Below are positions 10,726-24,454 of a DNA stretch of 64,000 nucleotides, piece by piece (position 1 is the stretch's first letter; the number at the start of each line of letters is the position of its first letter). The stretch is taken from positions 9,300,001 through 9,364,000 of the forward strand of contig OZ316896.1 in the NCBI GenBank assembly GCA_973895155.1, given 5' to 3'. Both the position numbers and the translations under genes were made by a program. Below the pieces are notes generated by a model that worked only from the letters and a program-made list of their open reading frames with translations, was not told where the DNA came from and ran no database searches. The DNA comes from Marsupella aquatica (lineage: Eukaryota; Marchantiophyta).

Positions 10726-13129
10726 GAGGGGGAACATATATGGGGTTAAAAGTTTATGTTTAGTAGTAAGCAGTTTCTATATATTTATCTAATTGGACCA
10801 CTAACAATGGCCCAACTTAAAATGTGATCAACCCCAATATTTTAGAACAAGCCTCTTGTCTCTCAAGCCAATTCATAAACTCTATTGTGAGCTCATCTTG
10901 TTGGTTGTTGGAAATGTTTGGCTTGAAGTGCCACCAAATGATGTCTAGGCCTTCCTAACAAGGTCTTATGACTAGCGTCTGTGCAATCATGTTTGTGGGT
11001 GTGGAAGTCCCATTGTTTTGACTGCGTGGTTGTTGTCACAAAAATGTTATAATTTTTGTTGCTAGTGTTCTTATTGGGAGAGTGTTCTTGTTGAGAAGGG
11101 TGAGGGCAAGACAGGTGGCAACACCTGCAGGGTTGCAGAGTGGAAGCAGAGTTGGCTGACTGGAAGGAGAAAGGTTTTTCATCTTTTCGTTTGTTTCACT
11201 GCGGGCAGAAATAAGGCAGCTCAGGATGAGGAATAAGGGTGGTATGGTGGATCTGACGATGCAAGAAATTCATGTTTTCATGAACAGCTGGGATTTTTTC
11301 ACACTTTTTCCCCTTTTATATAGTGACAACCGCCCATTTTTGGTGGGATTGCTTATTACACTTTGTGATGTGCTTTGCCTATAGTTCCATGGGTGATTGG
11401 CAAGGAATGCTCAATGGTGGTTATATTACCTCTGTGGGTACACCTATGACTCTTTTTCTCACCCTGAATCCCTCCTTTATTGTTATGAGAACCGCTGGCT
11501 GTTTCCTAATATGTCCAGTTACAAGTCCCCTTGAAATGGATCAAATTTCCAGGCTGAGAGTAAATAGTAGATTTACCTTTCGTGAATAAGCGGTCATCCT
11601 GTGTACACCAAAATCTCTTTGGCAACTACAGTCTCCAATTAGAACATAATGGGGGAAGCTAGACGAGCAAAATCTCTTATCAAACGCCAATAGAGCAGAG
11701 GTGCATCTCAGTGGCATGTTGAACAATGCCATAGGACAGATCACAAGAAAATCAAGCATTCAATTTGCTTTTGTATCAACCTACCTTGATGCTAACATTC
11801 CTGTTAATGGACTTCGAATCTTTGGCTGTAAAGTGCCACAGGAGGCCTTCACATGGCCGTCCCATTCGAGAGTAAACTCTCAAATATTGAATTGTACTTT
11901 ACTGAGTATAAGCATGTACCACCCCGAATGCTGCCAAACTTGGCCTTCCCTTGCTGTAAGTCTTGCTAATGCACTCATCAATGCACTCATCCACGTACCT
12001 AATGAGGAGCCCCTTATAGAAGTGACAAGTAGATCTCCTTGCATGATGCCTGCTGTCCACGAGAGCAATTTTATGTGACCCCAATCATCTACGAACTGCA
12101 CCATCCATGCAGACGAGATGAGATGATCCAAGTTCTCCTTCAAGGACCACCTTGTGGTCTTTCTATGGCAAGTTTTAAGGTGACGGACTTTACTTCCTTG
12201 ATGCAAGCTTGTCCTTCGTTGGGGCTTTCCTGAGCAACCTGTGTCCTCTAGTGTTCTTGAGCCCCTTGTATCAATAAAAGAGAACTCACCTGGTCGCCAT
12301 AGATAAAATGGTTCCCGTATTCATACTGGCTACTCTTGACCAACTGTTCCCAAAAGTATGCCCTTGTTCAGTCCACTCCTTGGCCACAATTTATTCTCCC
12401 CAAGTCAAGCCAATATCCTGTGACCGAAGCCCTGGACTCCATTCTTTTTGGTCATGCAATACACTTCACTGGAGACTCCCCCTCAGCTTTAACAAGCCAC
12501 CTTCGTTTTGGTGCTTGCAAGGCACTAGAGCCTTGTGCACCCTCCGGTGTAGTTACTTGCAAGAGATCATCACCTTCAATTTTAATTTGAAAGAACGAAG
12601 AAAGACCTTAAAACTGATCCAGCAGTGTAGTTCCTGAGAATAGTACCACCCAAATGTCACTACCATCAAAAGATCCCATGGAGAAAACTAGAAAACAAAG
12701 GAACATTGGGACTTGTGCATTCTGAGAAACGCATTTCAGCGTCCAATACCAATTTAGACTCGCAACGTACACTGCTAACAAGACCCGATATGTGATGATT
12801 GCATGCCATGAAAGGTATGAACTTGAAAACGTTAGATTCCCGCGCGGATTTAGAATTGTTCCAACGAGCATAGCTCATTTCGCACTAAGCATAGCTGTTA
12901 TCCTATAGTTATGCTCATCACTCAATCCTAACAAGCAACAGTAAAAAGCTGCTACCGCAAATCTCATCCTCCTGTTTTCGAAATGCTCTGACATTGACCT
13001 AGGCTGCATTGACCACAATGACAGAAGGTACTTGCCTGCATTGGGCCATCAACAAGACGTGTCCACAGTCGCTGTTCACCCTCACGATATGCACCGTTGC
13101 CCTTGCCAGTTGGAGGACAAGGGCAATTC
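10726..13129. other. Intergenic, no gene recognised
   Basis: Contains only short overlapping frames on both strands without recognisable motifs. A cysteine-rich minus-strand stretch at about 13000-13170 (QKHENCPCPPTGKGNG, RLWTRLVDGPMQ) lies just downstream of the PPR gene and could be 3' UTR or a further exon. The phase does not fit a simple splice to the SMR exon. Confidence 0.4.
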
Positions 13130-13150
13130 TCATGCTTCTGCTGACAGCTT

Positions 13151-16100
13151 CTACTTGGAAGATTGACATTGCTTGAGAGAGTAGCCAGGACCGGGATGAG
13201 CTGTATTTTCAAGTTGAAAATGAGTACTCACCTCTGTGGATAAAAGCCAACTGCTTACTTGTTTAATTGGAGCCACAAAGCAACCACCATTGTCTCGTAG
13301 CACACGGAATGGTGATCCCATGTCATTCAGCCGAGCACGGACAACAGCCTTCAGGGGAGAATCCCCCTCAATTTTACTTCTTCTGCCCCAACCTGTCACT
13401 ATAGAAACTTGTGTGGCATTCACTGTTCCATCTAAAGTCCTACATTTCAAATCAATAAGCCATGCAAGTAACATGACTTCAGCCACACTAGCTGAGAGCG
13501 TGTGAAGATCCAAGAGAATCTCACTCCCTAAATAAGCTTGTGCCTTAGGGAAAGCGCCTTTCTTGCGCCCCAAATTCAGAACTTCAATGGCCCGTTTTTG
13601 CCATCCGAAGGTCCACAGAACCTCGATCAGAGCATCATACAAGACACAAAGTGGTTCAGTTTCTTGCATCTTGTCAAAAACCATCTCTAAATCTCTTAGA
13701 ACAATAGTGCCGTCATTTTCATGGCCGTCCTCCAGAACCCGTCCCACAACTGCAAACGCCGGGCAGAGCCTTATGCACTGAAGTATGTTCGAAGCCTCAT
13801 CCCAGGTTTGGCAATGACTTAAACCAGAAAGGATCACCCCAATGGTGACACAATTTGGCTCAAAGCCTGCTGCAATCATTTCATGAAACTTGGCAATCAT
13901 CGCTTTAAAATCTTTCGCCCTGCTATATGCATCTATGATCGACGTGTATGTTACCGAGTCTAAATGATAACCTGCTTCACACATCTCCTTCACCACTTTC
14001 TCCGCCTTTCGTACCATTCCTAGCCTACCGTAACCATCTATCAGACTTCCATAAGTCTGCACATTTGGCACGCATCCATTGATGTTCATCATTACATATA
14101 TTCTTTCCATCTTGCTGCACATCCCTGCCTTTCCATACGCATCAATTAGAGCAGTAAACGTTATGACATTTGGTTGATGTCCACTTTGTTGCATCTCTTC
14201 AAAGGCTCTCTCCATTTTTCTAATTTCTTTGCCTTTGCCATAGGCATCAATGAGAACATTGTAAGCAGGGCAGCCTGGTTTGGGACCAACAATCTTCATA
14301 GTTTTTGCCACTGTCCTAAGTTCTTCAAACACCATCTCCATCTTGTCAAATAAACCACCCTTACCATAGGCACTGAGCATTGTAACATACGCCGAAATAT
14401 CTGGCTTGAGGTTCATGTTATTCATGCTGAGCCATACTTCCTCCATCTGTTCAAACATTCCGGCTTTCCCATAGGCATCCAGGATCCCTGTGTAAGTCAC
14501 CACATTGGCTCTACAGCCAGCAGATTGCATTTCTTTGAGTGTAGCCTCCATTTTCTCTAACCTTCCCCTTTTCCCATAGATATCAATAAGCAAGCTGTAA
14601 GCCTTAACATCTGGTTTGCAGCTTGCCGTGCACATGGTTTCCAGAGTTTCTTCCACTTTCTCGTACATGCCAGCTTTCCTATATGCATCCATGAGTGAGC
14701 TGTAGGTCAAAATATCAGGATGACAACGTGACTTCAGCATACACCTGTAAGTATCTTCCATCTTTGAGTACTGTAGACCTTTCCCATAGGCATCGATCAT
14801 CGTATTAAACGTAAACACATCAGGCTTACACCCAGCCTTCTGCATTTGCTCAAACACTCTTTCCATACGGTCATAGAGCCCACCTCTACCATAGGTGCTG
14901 ATCAGAACGTTAAACGTAATATCTAAGGGTTTGACACCCAGGTCGCCCATTTCTTTGGTAAGAGCGTCAATCTTCTCCCACAGATGAGCTTGACCATATG
15001 CATTTATCATGCAATTATAGCTGTAAACGTTAGGTTTGCAAGCAAGTGTGGTTTTCATTTGTTTAAATACAGCGACAGCTTGTTCGAGCAGACCACTGCG
15101 ACCGTAGGCGTCCAACAAAGCTGTATAGGCAGATACGTCCCGGCCACACCCTGCCTCTTCCATCTCCTCAAATAGTTGGAAGGCACGGTATGGCTGCTTA
15201 GATTTCGCCATTATACGCACCATCATTGTGTATATACGGACATCTGCCTGATATCCTTGTACTTGCTTCATGGCTGCGAATACCTGCATTTCTCAGTATT
15301 AGCCTTCCTTGTGTCCTTGAGTATTGATGACCGTCAGACATGACCCAATTTAACAGTACATCATTCTCTGTACATCTATGAAAGAAATATTCCAATTACG
15401 TTCGGCCACCCGTAAGTGGTATGTTTCAAAATCTTTAACATACATGAAAGTACACCTAAACAATGACATGCAAAACATGCAGGGATACAGAGACGTACAT
15501 CAAGAGCCCCCCTCCAATTTCGCTGCCTCATAGCATCATTCAGGAAGGACCATAAAGAATCATCCTGTAATAGAGTCAAAGGACGTGCTTCTCCTGACTC
15601 GCTGAAAATTAAGTGCCTGAGTCTTCTTTGTGTCTTGGAGCCGATCTGATTGACAAAAACTTGAGCTTTTGTTGATGCTTTTCGCAAAGAATCCTTAGTC
15701 TTCCGAGGCATGGAAGAATATTTGGTTGGCAACAAAGCTGCGTAATTGATTGGGTGTGACTCAACTGGCAAAACTTGTGCTTTATTTGAGTACATGCTGT
15801 CATAGCTGATTGAATTTTCAGATGACTTTTGCCTTGCTGAGCTGTGACACGAGGCCGCCTTTTTCCGAGAATTATGATCTCCATTATCGCTTTCAGGTAG
15901 ATGCGCAGTAGCCACCAAGTTAGATATGAACAGATATCTGCACATTCACCAGATAAGTTAGACACTCTATATGCTATTAGCACAAGTAGCCCGTGCAAGA
16001 TGTACATATTTAAAGTGGTAAAAGTCCCACGTGTCAAACTTAGACACATAGCCCATCAGCGTATCTGTTGGCCGGTATTTACACACAACGGGATAAGAGG

Positions 16101-16412
16101 TACTACCACTGTAGCTGGAGAATTTTGTCGAAGCTAATTCTTTGATGAATAGTACGGGAACACCGATTCCGATTGCACACATTTCCAGTGAATCTGGCGG
16201 CCCCATCCAAAATGAGGAAGGAGAAGGTAGGCAGGTACGAGGAAGTACCTGATATGCACGAAAACCAAAGACGACAATGAACCCGACGGAGAGCCACGGA
16301 GATTAAACTCTATCTGCTTACACCTTGGCAAAATAGGAGCTCCATAACCCTGAAATGAGCTGCTACCACTCCATGAGAGACCATGTGTAGCAGTAGCAGA
16401 TACCAAAGCCAT
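13151..16412 (-). CDS. PPR-SMR protein, probably plastid-targeted (three exons)
   Basis: P-class pentatricopeptide repeat protein with a C-terminal SMR domain, a family that binds organelle RNA or acts in plastid gene expression (GUN1, pTAC2 and SVR7 types). Exons on the minus strand: 16412-16249, 15937-15499, 15283-13151, with matching phases (2, 0), about 911 residues. Exon 1 (MALVSATATHGLSWSGSSSF) is rich in Ser/Ala with few acidic residues, like a chloroplast transit peptide. Exon 3 holds about 14 repeats of 35 residues, e.g. DVFTFNTMIDAYGKGLQYSK. Then follow the SMR motifs LDLHTLS and TGWGRRSK and the closing GGCFVAPIKQVSSWL. A strong donor (GAG/GTGAGT at 13232/13231) and acceptor (AG at 13152-13151) would replace the last residues by a short tail ending near 13130; both ends are possible. 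The exact paralog cannot be named. Confidence 0.9.
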
Positions 16413-19178
16413 AATCCCAAGAAGGAACAGCGTCTGCGTTAAACCTCACGCAACTCGCCAAGACTGGCTGGCTTCACTCCTTTCTATGTCTTGTCCATGG
16501 AAAACTCAGTACCCATCTTGTTCAGGTACAGAAGCCCATGGTTACTCCTATGTCAATGACGTTAATTGACTCGATGCTGATGGCTCCTATGGCCTTATTT
16601 TCGTTCTTCCTGCGAGGGTATTGTGTCCTGTGCACCAATGGATCCGGTGAACTCTCAGACAAATTTGCCTCTATAACAGCAATCTGCGGCGCGAACGCTC
16701 ATTTTCTACCTGTGAGGCTATGTGTGGCCCAATTGAGGTCAACAGACATCAAGGCTTCTTCTATCTTCTTTTCAGGGTTCGCTATTTACTGGTCGCTAAA
16801 CCATCTCCAAATGCTGGTAACGTTTGCTTCTTCCTTGCTGCACTAAGGTGACATACCTGCAAAATCAAAAGGCAACATTAATTTTTCCTCTGCATTGGTG
16901 ACAGGAAGCCACTAAGTTGTTCTACACCGGTGGTCTACCTAAATCACAAAACTAGCTAAAACACGACGATAATTTTGTTTTGCTATAATGTTCCACAACC
17001 TCGTGGAGAAATCAAATGCCTCCGTTTTTCTGTCAATATCTGACACAGCTGACAGATAAATCAACCCAGTTTTTCATAATTTACCTTCTAAATCAGCATA
17101 TTACAAGCTCCATACCAAAGTTTCACAAGTTTCGGCAGCATATTTTACAACAGAAGTCGAAAGCAAGAATTCTGTGTAATTTTCCCCATTTGCCAAGACA
17201 TTTATCATGGTTGACATTTGCCCTCAAACTCTAAGTTCTCTTCTTCGTTGTGACTACCTTCCGCTTGAAGACGAAGCATACATATCGCGTAAGCCTCCAC
17301 GAGATGCACAGGAAAAGTGAGAATTCAATGGAAAACTGGAGACATGCTTTGATCTTAGAAAATAGCAGCTCGGCTCAAATCAAGCGAATTTCAGATCCTG
17401 GCAATCCACCTACTGTAGAATTTCCAGCGAGATTTAATCCACTTCTGTAGCCAGAATCCACAGGTATTGAACGGTATTCCACTTCGATTTAATCCATTAC
17501 TCAAGCTCGATTCTGTGGATTCTGGCACAGGACATGGGACTGGACTGACACAGTGCTTGATGTTCTCTCACTGCAACAGCTTCTGTATTCACCCAGATCT
17601 TACAAGACCATTCGTGACACGGGAAAATGCACGCAGCAATTGTTCTGAATCTCGAAAATCTTGCTGCACCAAGAAGAAAAGGGAACCCTGGACAGAAAAG
17701 TCACCTAGCAGCCGTCACAGGGTTCAGGAATTGTCCACCGCTTCCCAAGAATCCCTCGTCCGTGCATGTGCGATCTGCATCGACAATGAATTGTTGCCCT
17801 CTTCTCCGGTTACGCGAGCAGCTGACCCACATGAGTCTCCCACAACATAAACACTCACTCTGCCTCTCTCACTCCCTCTCTGCTCAATTCCACCAATCGA
17901 TAAGCCGTTCTCACGCTGCACTAGAAATTCTTCTCTCCCTCTCCCTCTGCCTCTCAATCTCTCTGTCCCTGTTCATTTCCATCAATCGATACGTTACTCT
18001 CTAGACCTATTCTCCTCTTCTTCTGCCCACAATCCGATTCTAATTTACTTCCTCGCCATCGCTCCAACAATTCATTCATCCCAATTGCTTGCTGCATGCA
18101 AACATGGAAACGCAGGTATCACGAGAGGGTCGAAAGCATCAGGCCGATGCAATCAATCAAGGGATGGATTCGTAGGGCTTCGGTCGATCCATCGACCAGA
18201 GCGTGTGGGGTGGAGCTCGGCCGAGCTTGTGGGATTGGATTGATGGCCACGAGTGTCAAAGAATGAAGAGTCTAGTCGTTATCTCAATGGAAGAGAATTT
18301 TAGTGTACAGTTGTTTCTCTCTAAGTGCACACTGTATAAGTGCAAAGCCTGTCTAACTGCAAGGCATCCCCTCGTCCCTGTTTTTCATACCCAGTTTGCA
18401 CTCTTTCTTTGGTTTTTAGGGGGCACTTTCCATTTTTTTTTTTTCATTTTTTTTTTTAAAGGGGAAATCTGTGAAACCCCACAGAAAGGGAAGAGTCACT
18501 CACAATAGTTGAGAAGTGTCAGTCACAACAGTTGGACCCAAGACCTATCAGTATCAATTCAAGTGAGCTACCACAAAGTCATGCCTCTCTGGGCGGGGGG
18601 CATTTCTTTTAACTTCTTGTGAATGCAAACAGGCCCTAAAACATGGCTGGATGATAACTTTATAGTGCAAGCCCCTCCTAAGTTACATGAGCCTGATTAA
18701 CCATCCCTTGAATGGAAATAGAAATCAAGACAAACAGATCTTGCAAAAACAAGAATTACATGTTATTTCTCTTTCATCGTTGCCCCATCCTTGTTTTTTG
18801 TCCACCCTCCTTTTCATTTTTGTCTTTATTTAGAGTGAATGTCAATTTTGTTCATTTTTGCCCCATCCCTGTTTTTTGTCACCTTCAATTTTGTCCTTAT
18901 TGAGAGTTTCCATCTAGGGGCCCTTTCTGTAGCCCTTGAAAGTAGCTTTGCATTGGGCTTTATTAGTAAGATGAACACTTATAGGTAAGGTCACAATCCC
19001 ATCAAATTTCACTTATTGATAAGTGCATGAAACTTTTAGTATGGTAAATATTGCATTTATGGAGTAAGTGACTAAATTTTATGGCACGGATGGACAGTGG
19101 AGACTGTTCACTGATGGAGGATAATTGCACATTTAACAAAGAAATATATGCCATACACTCTTATTGATAAGTCCACAA
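16413..19178. other. Intergenic, PPR upstream region and unannotated sequence
   Basis: 16413-17000 should contain the PPR promoter and 5' UTR. 17860-18020 is pyrimidine-rich (CTCTC runs) with two similar pieces around AATCGATA. 18430-18460 is T-rich. 18770-18910 holds an imperfect two-copy repeat beginning TTGCCCCATCC. No gene is supported. Confidence 0.4.
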
Positions 19179-19492
19179 TGTTAAGAAAAGCATCGGATGA
19201 GAACTCAAGCAACCAGCAAGCAATGCATCGACACAAGAGATATGTGGTTCACCTCCTTGAGTCTACGTCCACGGGAAACATACAAGAGGCTTTGCTAGAA
19301 CTCTAGGCACATTGGCCACACCAAGCGTCCATAGCATAAGCTCTTCTCTCTCTCCAAGAGAATGAGCATGAGTCTCCAAGAGGAGCTCCTCCTAGCCCCT
19401 CTATATGCTAGGTACTAATCACTATTAAACACACTAATGGTGATTAGCCTAACTAAGCTAAAGCTAACCCAAGACTAGAGTTAATCCTAACA
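19179..19492 (-). mobile_element. Solo LTR related to the copia LTR
   Basis: In minus orientation it reads TGTTAGGATTAACTC to TTTTCTTAACA (314 bp) and is flanked on both sides by CACAA (19174-19178, 19493-19497), a 5-bp target duplication. It shares with the complete copia element the block around GGACGTAGnCTCAAGGAGGT and GAACCACnTATCTCTTGTGTC. The 18-bp array is absent. This is the product of LTR-LTR recombination of an older relative. Confidence 0.88.
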
Positions 19493-19497
19493 CACAA

Positions 19498-22262
19498 TTG
19501 TATGGTGCAAACCCTAGTTTAGTGCACATGGATGCTTCTTCTTGGAAGTCTCCGTGCCACTTAGAGAGAGACTCTATTGAGGTGGAGAAGTGGTGCATTT
19601 CTATGAATCCCAAGAGAAGAATTACTTATGACAGCATGCCCACAGGGAGTGCTAAAGGCCCAACAATGAAGACTTTGGCATTTGGGGCACTCAAAAAACT
19701 TAAGGTAATCCTGGTTGGGACCCACTACATTCAAAGGTGCTCTCCCAGCCTATGCAAGTTTGCCTCTCACATGCCTTACTAAAGGCTAAGGACAGTAGAT
19801 TGAGATGCATGGATCTTCAACCGCCTCACGTCAGCTCCATCATAAAGTCAAGGCATTTAATTGGGCACCAACTAAGGTCAATTGAGTTTTACAGATAGGG
19901 GTAGCAGAACAGGTGGAAGGTCGTGTTTTTTCATGACTAACACAGTATGGATAAGTTCCACCAAACTGTATGTCATCTGCCTATTTCTAGAGTCATGTTC
20001 AGCTTGATTGGTGGGAACGCTCTTAGAGCATGCCCACCGGTTTTCAGGCTTGTGGTATGTAACAGGTAGGTTCTATGTGGGCCACGTTCTTAAATTTGTC
20101 TGCTTTTACTCACTGGTGTCCAGCTCTGTGGCTGCCAACCCACAAAATGATCAGGGATCATTGCTGATGAATTGCGAAAAACTATAGTTACACTATCGAC
20201 CAACAATGTACACCAAATCTGAAACAAAAGACCTTGAATGTACTCCAAGGACTATTGTCAATCGAGTTGTCAATAGCCACCAAATAATGTTTGTAAGGAA
20301 ATCTTAAAAAATCATCCATTTCCCCTGCCATTTCCTTCAAAGCTCTCACGCAAACAAAATAACATTCAATGATGTTGGTCAAAGCCTGATAGGGTCCGGG
20401 ATAGGGTCTCCTCCTTCTTATCCTCCAGAGTAAAGCCCAAAAAGTGAATCCAAAAAGACATACCATTTCATATCCAGTCCTAAACTAACTTGATAAAAAT
20501 CAACCTACAAAATACTAAAGAGCTTAAGTATGAAATTTGTGAAAAACATTTCTGGATTTATATTTTTCTTATTATTCTGGATTCTGAAAAGTACTAAAAT
20601 CTTCATGAACTCACTAAGATAGATCTACTCTTTACCAAATTTCTGGGAGGGCTACTCACCAGGGTACGTCAGAGGCTCAGGACAAACGACTACTCCACAT
20701 TGGAGTGTTCATCACCTATAAGTTAGAGTTGGTCAATAATATCTTCAAGGATACCAAAAGTATGCTTTACGCTCTCCATTCTTGCTTTTCTATCCAAAAA
20801 GTGAAAAATAATTTAACTTTAACTTTTATAACTTAAACCCGTGTATCACAAGGACAATAACTAAGTCATTCACTTAGAATTATTACTTCTATTACCTTCA
20901 TCTCATGATTTCCCACCCAGTTTAGGGCATTGGCAACATATTTCATTCATTTGGCAACATATTTCTAGCATTGATATTGCACTTGAGGATTTTGGCAATT
21001 TTTTATCCCCATTTGGTAGTGCCAATCCACATCAAACTTGCCAGGAGTCCATGCCCACTCAGGCCGAGTCTTTGTATTGAAACCCATTGCTTCAAAACCT
21101 GCTTTCAAAAAAGTTCCCATGCGGTGAACAACATTGCAACAATCCATCCTTGCAGGTCACCTTGAAATTTAACATAAACCCTAAGCAAAAATGTCACCTC
21201 ACACCTTAGCACAAATGCTTCAAGAAAAACTGAAAATCCAAACACACCAAGTCAATAATGGGGTCAATAATTGACATACTGCTCTTACAAAGATCAAGAC
21301 AAAGATCAAATTGTGCAAACCTGCCCCATAGTTGCAACATACCTTGGCAATAAAGTGATGAAAGGAGGGAAGTAGAGTGCAGATGACCTCAAATTGCAAT
21401 CAATGGGGCAGCATAGCACAATGTACCTTCATATTGCTACATGCCACCCTGGTGTATGCAGGTCACAGTAAACTCTTCGTCAAAATGTTGACTTTGGATT
21501 ACTAACTTCTTTGGCACCTGCGCTATTATATTTGGTCCTTGCAGGCGCAATTGTCCGGATATGGAGATACGTTGCGTCTTGACATGGAAGGTATGCCACA
21601 CTCACAAGTTTTGTTGCAAGGAATACAACAATGTTTTGGGAAGCAAAGTCTTTGATACCTTGTGCTATTCCTCTTTAAGAAAATAGAGTATGACAACATT
21701 AGTGGCTGAGTACTTGAAGAGGTACTTTCAAACATGAATACTTCAAAGAAATGGTAGCTAGTGACATGAAGTAAGTCCAGATAGTAAGTCCAGATAATAA
21801 GTACTATTTACGTACTTCAAGGCAAGAACGGGGGCAAGAATAAAATGAGTATGGGATTGAGAGTGGCTAGCTACCCCCAACCCCATAAACCCATCTCTGC
21901 AATGGCCCCATGGGGCCAACCCCACACTGTGACACTATTGAGGGGAGCCTTCAAATCTTTTAGCTATTGTGATTAATTGGCTCAAACGGCTCAAACAACA
22001 TGGGGAACCTGGCAGGTAGAAAGGTTACAGGTGGGAGCAAGAGCCCCCTTAATTGTAGAGGCATTACCATGTAGGGCATAGTACCCATTGTAGTAACATA
22101 TGTCACAAAGTCAAGTTCAATGTTGCACTACAAGGAAATCCATGATAGAACCACTTGAGTGAGACTTGCAGGTCTAGTCACGTGACCAAGAGATTGGCTC
22201 ATGGATTGACAGGTCTTAGGTTCCATTCCCCTCCAAACTGTTTGGAGGATACAAGAGTGGGT
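19498..22262. other. Intergenic, no gene recognised
   Basis: AT-rich sequence with short frames only. A stretch at 22194-22230 has a pol III A-box-like (TGGCTCATGG) and B-box-like (GGTTCCATTCC) pair, unusually close together. It could be a decayed SINE, but the evidence is weak. Confidence 0.35.
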
Positions 22263-22625
22263 TGTTGAATAATGGACCACTCACAGACAAAGTACACATG
22301 TGAAACATCCAACGAGCAAGTAGTCAAAACAAAAGATACATGGTTCACGTCTCCAGAGGCCGTGTGCATAGGAGCACTCTAGAGAAGTTTACTTCACTTT
22401 AGGTGTGTCGGCCATACCAAATGTCGACTACACATGTTCTGCCTATCTCTCAAACAACTCAGTCTGTAACAATGAGCCTAAGTTCCACTCACAATCTAAC
22501 TCCTGCTATGCATATACTAGGCTGAATTCCCGGCTGAATTCTAATCTTCATCAAGTACCTGACTATTGTTAGACTAACTATGGTTACATAGACTTAACTC
22601 TAGACCCAAGAGTACATGCCTAACA
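22263..22625 (-). mobile_element. Degraded solo LTR related to the copia LTR
   Basis: In minus orientation it starts TGTTAGGCATG and ends TATTCAACA. It shares the internal blocks GTAACAATGAGCCTAAG and GATACATGGTTCACGTCT (plus-strand reading) with the copia LTR. No clean target duplication is seen (TGGGT left, ATGTA right), so the ends may have mutated. Confidence 0.7.
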
Positions 22626-23354
22626 ATGTAGTGGGGCAGGGATATTGGTTTCTCATGTTAGGTTCATGTCTCTTCAATCTCTCCATTCTCTTGATATAGG
22701 ATGTGTGTTGGGGAGGGCTCCCCGGGTTTGTGTGATCCCGAGGGACCCATTGAGTGTCATTTGCCCTGTATGTTTGTCCCCATATCCCTATATATGACTA
22801 AATACTCATTTGTCATTTCCCGTCTTCATTTGCTCATGAGACCAAAAAACAAACTTGTGCATGCAGACCAAAGAGAGTTTGGTCACAAAAAATTAATGAA
22901 CTGAATATACATTTGTGAAATATATATTCCCTCCTATTGAATGGTCCTTTGCCCAGTCACCCTCCATCTCATGTATATTTCCTACCCCTCTTGACTATCT
23001 CTTGTATATGGCATATCTAAGTAATAAGTTATAACCAACAGGGACACTTTGGAGCGGGCCTTTGGTCTAGTGGCCTCTAGATCATGACTCTAAGTGCAGG
23101 TAAGCGATGAGGCAACATGTCGGGAAGGCAATGGTACGATTGAGCAAAGCTTGGGCATTCAAGCTAATCTTCATAAATCAATGTAATAATTTATTTATTT
23201 TGACTACCCTGCCCTCCCATACAGGTTTGAGATTTGAGGTTCCAACACTCCACTCCACTTCACCTACTTCAATAAGTAAACTATAAAGAATTAATCACAG
23301 CACAATCCTTGTGGCTTATGGTTAGTTTGCTTGGGTGGCTTTAGTCCCTTGTTT
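22626..23354. other. Intergenic with a possible SINE remnant
   Basis: At 23060-23145 an A-box-like TGGTCTAGTGG is followed about 65 bases later by GGTACGATTGA, resembling a decayed B box. No other feature is seen. Confidence 0.3.
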
Positions 23355-23765
23355 GGTGTTGACAAGACTCTGAACTCACTTTCCAAAAAAAAAACAAAAG
23401 CAAAAAAATGTACACACAAGACTCTAGAAACAATCCAATTGGTGCTGAAAAGACTCTGGACCCCCTTTCCACAAAACAAAAACAAAAGAATGTGCCCACA
23501 AAACTCTAGAAACAATCCAATTGGTGTTGACAAGACTCTTAACCCCCTTTCCAAAAACCAAAAACAAAAATTGCACATACAAGACTCTAGAAACAATTCA
23601 ATTGGTGTTGACAAGACTCTTACCGCCCTATCCAAAAAACAAAAACAAAAAAAATGCACAGACAAGACTCTAGAAACAATCCAATTGATGTTCACATGAC
23701 TATGAACCCCCTCTTTGAAAGAAAAAGAAAAACAAGTGTGCACACAAGACTCTAGAAACAATTGA
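23355..23765. repeat. Imperfect tandem array, about 82-bp unit, five copies
   Basis: Units begin near 23358, 23441, 23524, 23605 and 23687 with GTGTTGACAAGACTC-like sequence. Each contains CCCCTTTCC, an A-rich tract with ACAAAAACAAAA, and CTCTAGAAACAATCCAATTG. Open frames across it on both strands are a consequence of the repeat. Confidence 0.85.
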
Positions 23766-24454
23766 AGTTGATAGCTTTTCTAGTCTGGAGCTCCTCATCT
23801 TAGCTATTTTGCACTTCAGAAGGCTCAAGCATTCACTATTCTTTGTAGGAGCTCTACCAGGTCTTTCAGTTTATTGGTAGGTAGGTTGTAAACTTTTCTT
23901 TTGGTCCTTGGCTTTTCTTAAGCCCGGTCAGTCGGGCCTTCTGCCTCTCTGGTTGCCTCCTCTTGATTGGGTCTTTCACCTATGGGATCTTGTCCCATGG
24001 GATCCACTTTCCCACTTGGGCACCTTTTGTTTGTTGGCATTTTGATATATATATCCAAATGACGTTCAGACATGGACCTTCTCCATTTTCTTTCCTGCCT
24101 TTCTCTTCGTTTACTGTACATCACAACCTTGGTGCCTAATCAACCCCCCTGGGTCAGCTGTACGTTCCTCTCCTTGCAAGGCAACTCCAGTGACAGTAGA
24201 CTTGCTCTCTCACTCTCTCGCCCTCTCTCTCATCTGTGGGCAAGCTGTGTCTTCATGGGCAGGTGGGTCTGCCTATTTGGGAAGTCGGAGAAGCAAAATC
24301 AATAACCGAGCTTGAAGCAGCTCCAAATCACTGGAACTCTTTGGTGGGTGCGAGCAGGAAGCAAGCAAGCAAGCAGAGAGAGAGAGAAAGAGAGGGCTGG
24401 ACAGAAGCTGTGCCCAGTTGAACGATCGATGTTGGTGGAGCCGTCATTGGTGAA
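23766..24454 (+). promoter_or_regulatory. Upstream region of TIM44
   Basis: Probable promoter and 5' UTR of the TIM44 gene. It contains CT-rich (about 24195-24235) and GA-rich (24378-24396) tracts close to the start codon, common in plant 5' leaders. No certain TATA box. Confidence 0.4.

Noticed and set aside
23291-23761. A 156-codon minus-strand frame
   Set aside because: It covers the 82-bp tandem array and repeats with it.
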